DNA from: CAYXDO01 sp964463485
GTDB taxonomy: Bacteria; Myxococcota; Kuafuiibacteriia; Kuafuiibacteriales; Kuafuiibacteriaceae
Assembly (NCBI GenBank): GCA_964463485.1
Contig: CAYXDO010000197.1
Span: 1 to 19,118, forward strand
Length of the DNA: 19,118 bases
Reading direction: 5' to 3'
This document shows positions 6,687 through 12,945 of this stretch, in pieces (within the stretch, counting starts at the first letter, position 1; every line of letters starts with the position of its first letter). The notes below the pieces were generated by a model, which was not told the origin of the DNA, searched no databases, and saw only the letters and a list, made by a program, of their open reading frames with translations. Position numbers and translations under genes: made by a program.

Positions 6687-7820
6687 TCAGGGATGAATCG
6701 CAAATCCAATCGTGGCTCCCGCGAGAATCAACCACGTCGAATTGACTCGGAGCCGAACCAGGACGACGACCGACGCGAGGGCGAGTATCACCGAGGGCAC
6801 GTCGACGAGGGCGGCACGCCCAAGTTGGACCGTCACCACCGCCATGAGGGCCAGCGAAGCCAGGCTGACCCCTTCCAGGAAGGCGGCGGCTCGGGGCGAA
6901 CGCCGAATCTTGGGGACCAACGGTCCGCTGAGTGCGACAAAAACGAACGCCGGGAGGAATATTCCCAGGGTCGCAACCAGCGCACCGGTTGGACCGGCCA
7001 AGAGATAACCGATGAACGTGGCGGTGGTCGAGAGCGGTCCCGGCGTGACTTGCCCGATCGCCACGGCGTCAATCAACTGAGCTTCGGTCAACCACCCAAG
7101 GCGGTCCACGAAGTCCGCGCGCAGGAAGGCGAGCAGCACGTACCCACTCCCGAACCACACGGACCCCGTCTTCAGAAAGATCAGGAAGAGCGATGGAAGG
7201 GTCACGAGAGCATGCGCCTGAGTAGCCACGGGTATCAGCGGCAGAACGGGAATCAGGTACGCCGGTCCGACCTCGCCACGCTTCAGCCACGCCGATGCCA
7301 GACCCATCGACGACAAGACGATCAACTCGTTCACACCCAACAGCGCGAGAGCCGCGGCCAATCCGAGGAGTGCGCGATGGGCGTTGGTCTTTGCTGCCTT
7401 CGGAGCGAGAGTGACCAAGGCCTGAGCCACGATTCCGACGATGACCGGCTTCACGCCGTACATCAGCCAGCCCGCCTCCGGCAACGAGCCGAGCTCCACG
7501 TACGCCCAACTCAGGAGCAAGGTCGACATCATCGCCGGCACGATGAACGAGACGCCCGCCACCACCAGTCCGGCCCACCTCCGGCGGGCCCAGCCAATGT
7601 GAATGGCCATCTCAGTGGAGTTCGGCCCGGGGATGAGATTGGTCGCGCCGAGCAGATCGAGGAAAGCCTCGTCGCTGAGCCATTTGCGACGCCTCACGAC
7701 CTCATCTTGCATGATCGCGATATGCGCTGCGGGCCCGCCGAACGCCGTAGCCCCAAGCCGGCCGAAGAGCAACATGAGCTCCGTCAGAGACGTCGGCGGT
7801 TCAGACCCCGGGCTACTCAT
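6687..7820 (-). CDS. chrA: ChrA-type chromate transporter (CHR family, 377 aa)
   Basis: An inner-membrane transporter of the long-chain CHR superfamily, made of two homologous halves. The first carries FGGPAAH (27-33) and PGPNSTEMA (64-72) in IPGPNSTEMAIHIGW. The second carries the matching FGSGYVLLAFL (from about 221) and GQVTPGPLST (around 255-265). Many hydrophobic segments follow each motif, and total length is close to the usual 390-400. Characterised ChrA proteins expel chromate using the membrane potential; relatives may move other oxyanions, so the substrate here is predicted, not shown. The ATG at 7820 overlaps the stop of the upstream lipoprotein-like gene (ATGAGTAG arrangement), which points to translational coupling. 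No chrB regulator is present; instead a PAS kinase and receiver follow. Confidence 0.96.
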   Translation of the reverse strand: MSSPGSEPPTSLTELMLLFGRLGATAFGGPAAHIAIMQDEVVRRRKWLSDEAFLDLLGATNLIPGPNSTEMAIHIGWARRRWAGLVVAGVSFIVPAMMSTLLLSWAYVELGSLPEAGWLMYGVKPVIVGIVAQALVTLAPKAAKTNAHRALLGLAAALALLGVNELIVLSSMGLASAWLKRGEVGPAYLIPVLPLIPVATQAHALVTLPSLFLIFLKTGSVWFGSGYVLLAFLRADFVDRLGWLTEAQLIDAVAIGQVTPGPLSTTATFIGYLLAGPTGALVATLGIFLPAFVFVALSGPLVPKIRRSPRAAAFLEGVSLASLALMAVVTVQLGRAALVDVPSVILALASVVVLVRLRVNSTWLILAGATIGFAIHP

Positions 7821-9243
7821 GGGCCCCGCATCCGAACGGAACTCGGGCTCGCTCGACGTCGGTCTGAAGGAGTATCAACTCCGGCGGAACGGCGTCGCGA
7901 CCGGTCGTAGCGATGAGTGTCCCGAAGCTCAAAACGGCGATCGAATCCGCAGACGCGGCGAAGAGAGCTCGTGACGGGCAACTCTCGAGCTCGGGAATGT
8001 AAAAGCCGAAGAAGCCCCGAACTCCCCCGAACAGGATGCCGTCTCCGATCGGTTGGAGCACCTTGATTCCGTAGGAGCTCGAGTCTGCCGATCCAGTCAG
8101 GGAGCTGACGTTCGCGCCATCGAACGTGTACAGGCCGGCGCCTGCGTCGAAGCCCGAGCGCGAAGCGCCAATGACCGTGCCGAGGCCGGGGATCAACGCC
8201 ATCGAGATCGGGGCAAAGGGAAGCTCGATCACTTTCGTTGCGCCGTTTCGAAAGACGACCGCCTCCTGAGTGCTGCCGAAGACGGCGATCGCTTCGCCGG
8301 GACCTATTCTCACCACTCCATTGTCCGAGTGTCCGTCGGTGGGTCGAAGATCGAGAGGCGTGAACGAGCTCCCATCGAACCTCTCGAAGGTGCCATGTCC
8401 GCTCGAGACGAAGAGCTCGACCCCTTCCTCGGACGAAGCTCCCGCAATGTCCATTCGAGACTGGCTGGACGGCCATTGTCCGACTCGAGCGATGGTCTCG
8501 AGGTGCTCGGGCCGCCCCCCAACGAGCCTTCCATCTTGGGTGAGGAGCCAAATCCGGTCGTCCTCACCGACGAGGCCTCGCTCGAACTTGGACGTCGTTG
8601 ACGAACCGGCCAGAATCGTCGGTCCGAGCTCGTCCACTCGAAAGAAGGTAGTCAGTCCGCCCTCGGCCCTCGCCGCTACGAGCGCTGCACTCCTTCGGGA
8701 GTCGAACGGCATTACGAGAGCGGTATCCAGAGTGCCAAGGTCGAGCTCGATCGTGCGAGGGTTGCTCACGGGAAATAACTCACAGGCATCCCGCGGGCAC
8801 AGGCCGAGCCAGTCGGCGTGCAGCGACCACTCCCTTTCCTCGTGCTCCAAGGACCCGCCGCCCGCACGAGCCATCGCGCTGTACTCAGGCTTCGGGAGTG
8901 TTCTCTCGAACGGAGCGGCCTCGCGGAGCGGAGCTCGGTCGACAGGCGCCCCGAACTTGGCGATCGAATCTGCCTCGAACCCAATTACGTGCACGACCTC
9001 CACCGAAGCGTCGACGTCCACTTCGAGCTCCAAGGTTCGCTCGGAGCTCCACGGCTCGAGGGAGCTTCCTCGAAGTCCACCCTCGCCCTGCCAGAGCACG
9101 CCAACCCAGGCGATCTCGTCGGAGGGCACCAGACCCCCGAGCTGCCACGTACCCGAACCGCAGCACGGCGCGAGCAAGACGAAGTCGAGCAAGAGAAGAA
9201 TAATCCAACAACGATCCTGCGAAGTCCGAGGGCTCGCAGCCAC
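7813..9243 (-). CDS. Secreted or lipoprotein beta-rich protein (476 aa)
   Basis: I do not recognise the family. From the GTG at 9243 the protein has a charged n-region (SPRTSQDRCW), a hydrophobic stretch (IILLLLDFVLLAPCC, about 14-28) and then a mature exported domain. LLAPC resembles a lipobox, but Pro before Cys27 is unusual, so either a lipoprotein or an ordinary secreted protein is possible. The mature part is rich in short beta-strand phrases such as VVRIGPGEAIAVFGS, SMALIPGLGTVIGAS and GLYTFDGANVSSL, which suggests a beta-propeller. A Cys pair sits in GLCPRDACELF. GTG 9243 has GGAGAG 8 bp upstream; an alternative ATG at 9291 has its purine run only 1 bp away. The gene overlaps the chrA start by 8 bp, so the product may work with the transporter at the cell envelope. 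Confidence 0.82.
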   Translation of the reverse strand: MAASPRTSQDRCWIILLLLDFVLLAPCCGSGTWQLGGLVPSDEIAWVGVLWQGEGGLRGSSLEPWSSERTLELEVDVDASVEVVHVIGFEADSIAKFGAPVDRAPLREAAPFERTLPKPEYSAMARAGGGSLEHEEREWSLHADWLGLCPRDACELFPVSNPRTIELDLGTLDTALVMPFDSRRSAALVAARAEGGLTTFFRVDELGPTILAGSSTTSKFERGLVGEDDRIWLLTQDGRLVGGRPEHLETIARVGQWPSSQSRMDIAGASSEEGVELFVSSGHGTFERFDGSSFTPLDLRPTDGHSDNGVVRIGPGEAIAVFGSTQEAVVFRNGATKVIELPFAPISMALIPGLGTVIGASRSGFDAGAGLYTFDGANVSSLTGSADSSSYGIKVLQPIGDGILFGGVRGFFGFYIPELESCPSRALFAASADSIAVLSFGTLIATTGRDAVPPELILLQTDVERARVPFGCGAHE

Positions 9244-9391
9244 GCCGCGAGCTCTCCGAGCGGTCACGACGGATGAAACGAACCGCAGCATACTCCCGTC
9301 TGCTCGCGCCGCTCGCGACGATTCTGCTCCGCCTTCCCAAGACCAAACGGTGAGAGCTCGAAGCTCTGCGGGTCCGAGAGTTAGCCGCGCC

Positions 9392-9937
9392 TCAACCGTC
9401 CTCGTGGCCCATCCGAAGCCGAGGCTCCGGCGGTACGGGAAGCACGTGATTTGGAAACCGGGACGCAATCAATTGCACGATGTCCTTGACCGAAACGATC
9501 CCGACCGGGCGCCCCTCCGCGTCGACGATAGGGACGTGCCGAAATCCTCCCACCGTCATCTTGTTCAAGACGAACGCGATCGAATGTTCAGGGCCCAGGC
9601 ACTCCGGGTCGCGAGTCATGACCTCGGAAACCGGTGTCGTGTCAGGATCTCGGCGACGAAAGACGCGACGCATGAAGTCTCGCTCCGAGAAGATCCCCAC
9701 GAGCACGTCCCCATCCACCACCAACACCGCGCCGTGGTTGCGCTCGGACATGCCGAGCACGACGCCCGTGGTCATCTCCGAGGCCTGAACACAGACCGGG
9801 ATGGATGGCCGAATCGAGGCGATCGACTCCTCCAGCAGGTCGGAGCTGAACGTCTCGGAGCGAGGGGCGGAGCGGAAGCTCGCGCTGTACTCGTCTTCGA
9901 ACTCACTGATGGGGGAGGTCGGATCGTCGTCGGTCAT
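9392..9937 (-). CDS. Two-CBS-domain protein (181 aa)
   Basis: A tandem CBS (Bateman) module. An acidic, disordered N-terminus of about 45 residues precedes CBS 1 (about 49-100; HGAVLVVDGDVLVGIFSERDFMRR) and CBS 2 (about 108-165; VSEVMTRDPECLGPEHS, HVPIVDAEGRPVGIVSVKDIV). The paired GIFSERD and GIVSVKD motifs are the usual nucleotide-contacting ends of such domains. These modules bind adenosine nucleotides (AMP, ATP, SAM, c-di-AMP) and regulate partner proteins; no effector domain is attached here, so the partner is unknown. The start ATG at 9937 lies 8 bp from a good promoter -10 box and has no ribosome site. The next gene starts about 150 bp further on, after a small 6-bp stem hairpin at 9353-9367. 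Confidence 0.95.
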   Translation of the reverse strand: MTDDDPTSPISEFEDEYSASFRSAPRSETFSSDLLEESIASIRPSIPVCVQASEMTTGVVLGMSERNHGAVLVVDGDVLVGIFSERDFMRRVFRRRDPDTTPVSEVMTRDPECLGPEHSIAFVLNKMTVGGFRHVPIVDAEGRPVGIVSVKDIVQLIASRFPNHVLPVPPEPRLRMGHEDG

Positions 9938-9945
9938 GGTTTGAG

Positions 9946-9974
9946 ATCATAACAATGGCCGGGTGATGAATCAA
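9946..9974 (-). promoter_or_regulatory. Sigma70-type promoter of the CBS gene
   Basis: On the minus strand TTGATT (9969-9974) and TATGAT (9946-9951) are separated by exactly 17 bp, matching the consensus hexamers at 4 of 6 and 5 of 6 positions. Only 8 bp separate the -10 box from the ATG at 9937, so transcription would start about 0-3 nt before the start codon, giving a leaderless mRNA. This agrees with the absence of a ribosome binding site. Confidence 0.65.
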
Positions 9975-10138
9975 CGAGTGAACGAGCGGTCGCTGGCGCT
10001 CCGGCGGTCTCGCGATTGTGAAAGTCCGACCTTCCGCCCGGGTGCTCGCGAATCGGCGCGTCCCGTGGAACCCTTCCGGCTACGGGCCGTGGCCCGATCC
10101 GGTCTGTCCCGCGCATCGCCTTCGCGTGACGATCCCGA

Positions 10139-10163
10139 AATTCGCGGACTACGCCCGCGAATT
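10139..10163. promoter_or_regulatory. 9-bp inverted repeat upstream of the Ser/Thr kinase gene
   Basis: AATTCGCGG (10139-10147) and CCGCGAATT (10155-10163) form a perfect inverted repeat with a 7-nt spacer, 64 bp before the kinase ATG at 10228 and in the divergent intergenic region shared with the CBS gene. It could be an operator or a 5'-UTR hairpin. I see no convincing promoter hexamers for the kinase gene itself. Confidence 0.35.
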
Positions 10164-10227
10164 CGCACGATTGGCAGGGACCGTTTCCAGACGTCGAGGA
10201 TCCGAGCGTGGATCCCGGAATGCATCG

Positions 10228-12555
10228 ATGGACGGTGTGGTCGGGCTGCCTACGACGGACCGCGACCCCGAGTCGTTGATCGCCGATCTCGCGCTCGAGG
10301 AGCCTCGTCCGGAGCTCCAGAGGGTGGGGAGCTACGATTTGGTGCGTGTCCTTGGGCGGGGAGGAATGGGCACGGTGTACTTGGCTCGGCACCATCTCAT
10401 CGGGAGTCACGTCGCGGTGAAGATCCTTCATGGTGAGTATTGCCGGGACCCGACGATCGTCCGGCGGTTCTTCGCAGAAGCGCGCGCGGTGAATCTCATC
10501 GGGCACGAGAACATCATCAAGATATTCGACCTGGCCGCGACCGATGACGGCCGGTTCTACTACGTCATGGAATATTTGGAGGGGTACACGCTGGGGGAAG
10601 CCGTCCCGAAGTCGATCGCTCTGGAGCTCATCGCGCCGGCGCTTCTGCAGGTGCTGGACGCGCTGCAGGCCGCACACGAGCGGTCTGTGGTCCATCGGGA
10701 CTTGAAGCCCGCCAACATTCTGCTCGCAAAACAGGGGGACCGAACCGTCGCGAAGGTCCTGGATTTTGGGATCGCCAAGCTCAACTCGGTCGAGGCGAGC
10801 TGGCATACTCAGACCGGGCAGATTCTCGGGACGCCGCAATATATGTCTCCGGAGCAGTGCCTTGGCGGAGTAGTCGACGCTCGCTCCGACTTGTACTCGC
10901 TTGGAGCCATCATGTACCGGCTCGCCACGGGCCGCGTACCCTTCGAAGCTTCATCCATCCCTCAGATCATGTTCGCGCACGTGAGTCAGCCGCCAACGCC
11001 GCCCCGAGACCTCGACCCCACCATCTCGCCGGCGTTCGAGGCGCTGATCTTGAGGGCCTTGGCCAAGGACCCTGCCGACCGATTTGCCGACGCGGCAGCC
11101 ATGGCGTCGGCGTTCCGCGAGGCGTTGGCGAGCTCGAACGGGTTGGCGAAGACGGCGGCTCACGGAGTATCTCGAGGACTCGCGAGGCCGGCCATTCACC
11201 CCGAGGCGCCCAAAAATCCGACGCAAGCGCCCTCGGCACCGCCGCTCGAGGCTCCGAGTCGGGCGCCATCTTCCCCGAATCCCCACGTGACGCCGCGAAA
11301 CTTCGAGTTGTTCACGGGTCGCCCGTCGAGCCCGCCGGCAGCCCCGGAAGGGTCCCCATCCGATCGCGAGGCCGCCGCTGAGCCGCTCGAAGACAAGCCC
11401 ATGCGGGCCGCTCGGCCTCGAACTCAGTCGAGCATCGATCGGTACGGGACTGGGCAGACTTTCGAGCTGTCTTCGATCAAGCCTGCCGGGCGCGGCAGCA
11501 GCAGCTCCCACGAGGTGCACGTTCGGATCTCGGACCCTGCGGGATTCATGACTCGGCTCCTCGACAAGGAGATCTCGAGGTCAGGGATCTTCGTGGCGGC
11601 CGAACAGTCCCTGCCCCTGAATTCGTTCATCGATCTCGTGATTTGGTCACCGAACGGAGCCCACCACTCAGCGGTCTGTGCTCGTGTCGTGCGGCTCGTC
11701 GACGAAGACGAAGCCAAACACTGGGGCGGCCGACCGGGGATGGCGATAGAGATTCTGGAGCTCGGTCCGGAGGTCAGGGCGTCCCTGGAGGGGCTGCTGT
11801 CCCCCCATGGCCGCACCACACGCAGCGATCCGCCCCGTCGCACGAGCGACGATCCGCAACCGGACGACCTGGTGCAACTCATCGAGAGGTTTCACAAGGT
11901 GACGGATCCTTACGCGTTGCTCTCCATTCCGCTCCACGCCGACGCGGCGGCCGCTCAAAGGTCGGCCAAGCGCGCGATCCAACGGCTCGATCCGGCGGCC
12001 CATCTCGATCCATCCCCGCGTCAAATCGCTCACCTCGAGGAGATCCAAAGGAGAGTCGAGGCTGCTCTCGGATTGTTGACCGATCCAAAGCGTCGCGCTG
12101 AGTACGATGCGAGCGTGCACAACTACCTCGGGATTGCGACGGCGATCGGTCACGGAATCGACGTGCACCTCTTGGCCAACGTGCGCGCGAGCTTCTTGCT
12201 CACTCATCCGGACGCGGAACGACGAGCGCGGGAGCATACCCATCTCGCAGTGGCAGCCCAGTGCGGGGGGCGCCTCGTGGAGGCCCGAGGGGAGTTCGAA
12301 CAGGCGTTGATGCTCGACCCGCTCGACCTAGAGCTGCAGCGCAGATACTGGGCGCTCAGGCACGCGATGATGAGCCCGGGGACCGCGGTCACTCACGCGG
12401 CGTCCAGCGTGCCGCCCGACTCGAGGCCGCCCGAAGACATCACCGTCTATCGAAGCACCGTACCGAGCCACGCTCCGGAGTCCGCGAGACCCTCCGCGCA
12501 ACCCGCCGAGGCGAGGCGTTCCTGGACACCCGACCTGCATCGCAGGTCGAAGTAG
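10228..12555 (+). CDS. Ser/Thr protein kinase with PilZ-like and J-like domains (775 aa)
   Basis: Numbered from ATG 10228. A PknB-type kinase domain spans about 36-300: glycine loop GRGGMG (43-48), Lys65 in VAVKIL, catalytic HRDLKPAN (156-163), DFG (179-181), then GTPQYMSPEQ. All catalytic residues are present, so it should be active. A Pro/Ser/Ala-rich linker (about 310-425) leads to a PilZ-like domain (about 428-524; EISRSGIFVAAEQ, GMAIEILELG) like the Myxococcus paralogous type, but lacking a clear RxxxR c-di-GMP motif. A J-like helical segment follows (about 556-630; DPYALLSIP, LLTDPKRRAEYD) without the HPD tripeptide, then a TPR-like region (LAVAAQCGGRLVEARGEFEQAL). No membrane segment is seen. 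A GTG at 10018 keeps the frame open, but that N-terminus looks non-coding. The gene is divergent from the CBS gene and appears monocistronic. Confidence 0.95.
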   Translation: MDGVVGLPTTDRDPESLIADLALEEPRPELQRVGSYDLVRVLGRGGMGTVYLARHHLIGSHVAVKILHGEYCRDPTIVRRFFAEARAVNLIGHENIIKIFDLAATDDGRFYYVMEYLEGYTLGEAVPKSIALELIAPALLQVLDALQAAHERSVVHRDLKPANILLAKQGDRTVAKVLDFGIAKLNSVEASWHTQTGQILGTPQYMSPEQCLGGVVDARSDLYSLGAIMYRLATGRVPFEASSIPQIMFAHVSQPPTPPRDLDPTISPAFEALILRALAKDPADRFADAAAMASAFREALASSNGLAKTAAHGVSRGLARPAIHPEAPKNPTQAPSAPPLEAPSRAPSSPNPHVTPRNFELFTGRPSSPPAAPEGSPSDREAAAEPLEDKPMRAARPRTQSSIDRYGTGQTFELSSIKPAGRGSSSSHEVHVRISDPAGFMTRLLDKEISRSGIFVAAEQSLPLNSFIDLVIWSPNGAHHSAVCARVVRLVDEDEAKHWGGRPGMAIEILELGPEVRASLEGLLSPHGRTTRSDPPRRTSDDPQPDDLVQLIERFHKVTDPYALLSIPLHADAAAAQRSAKRAIQRLDPAAHLDPSPRQIAHLEEIQRRVEAALGLLTDPKRRAEYDASVHNYLGIATAIGHGIDVHLLANVRASFLLTHPDAERRAREHTHLAVAAQCGGRLVEARGEFEQALMLDPLDLELQRRYWALRHAMMSPGTAVTHAASSVPPDSRPPEDITVYRSTVPSHAPESARPSAQPAEARRSWTPDLHRRSK

Positions 12556-12595
12556 TCGTGAGGCGCCGCGGCGAGCGAAGCGAGCCTGCGTCGAT

Positions 12596-12903
12596 GGATC
12601 GGGCACGGGCACGGGCACGGGCACGGGCACGACGGTCCGCGCCACGCACGAACCACCAGGAACCCAGAGTGAGACCCTAGCTCGCCCGCTAGCCAGCCAC
12701 TAGCGTCGAAATTCGGCGTGGCTCTGCGAGGACTTCGTGCCCGTGCCCGTGCCCGTGCCCGATCCTAGTCCTGCCTCGCGATCCTACTAAGTCCGCCTAA
12801 GTCCGCCTAAGTCCGCGTAATTCTGATCTTGCCTCAGGATCAGGATTAGGATCGGGCACGGGCACGGACGGGCACGGGCACGGGCACGGACGGGCACGGG
12901 CAC
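12596..12903. repeat. Composite hexanucleotide repeat element with inverted arms
   Basis: The gene-free 12556-12945 stretch lies between two convergent genes and holds a structured element. It has GGGCAC x5 (12601-12630), the reverse complement GTGCCC x4 (12737-12760), and a third block of GGGCAC in 2+3+2 copies separated by GGAC (12854-12903). GGATC plus four hexamers at 12596-12624 is a perfect 29-bp inverted repeat of 12737-12765. A second inverted repeat pairs 12749-12773 with 12841-12865 (25 bp, one G/T wobble). CAGGAT/TAGGAT hexamers (12835-12852) adjoin the third block. Long hairpins could form in RNA or single-stranded DNA and might end transcription from both sides. Origin and role are unknown. 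Confidence 0.85.
12787..12816. repeat. Triple 10-bp direct repeat CTAAGTCCGC
   Basis: Three perfect back-to-back copies of CTAAGTCCGC, each about one helical turn long, lie in the loop between the 25-bp inverted arms at 12749-12773 and 12841-12865. The 10-bp period would place any bound protein on one face of the DNA. Confidence 0.85.
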
Positions 12904-12945
12904 GTCATGAGTTTCGGAGACGCCTGCGCTCCGGGTCCGCGAAGC

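Noticed and set aside
4891..6696. 601-codon open frame opposite the histidine kinase
   Set aside because: The kinase strand carries all PAS, H, N and G box motifs; the opposite frame shows none and is a composition artefact.
6621..6735. Longer start (ATG 6735) for the histidine kinase
   Set aside because: It would overlap the end of chrA by 49 bp and includes the hairpin at 6636-6653, whereas ATG 6621 has a good ribosome site.
8270..9952. 560-codon plus-strand frame across the lipoprotein and CBS genes
   Set aside because: It runs antisense through two genes and the CBS promoter, and is Ser/Arg/Pro-rich without domain motifs.
10170..10190. TTGGCAGGGACCGTTTCC considered as a sigma54 promoter for the Ser/Thr kinase
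   Set aside because: A TGGCA-like -24 element is present, but the required GC at the -12 position is missing at the correct spacing.
12601..12903. Repeat blocks considered as a CRISPR array
   Set aside because: The units are 6 bp and contiguous, in both orientations, without unique spacers of constant length, and no cas gene is present.
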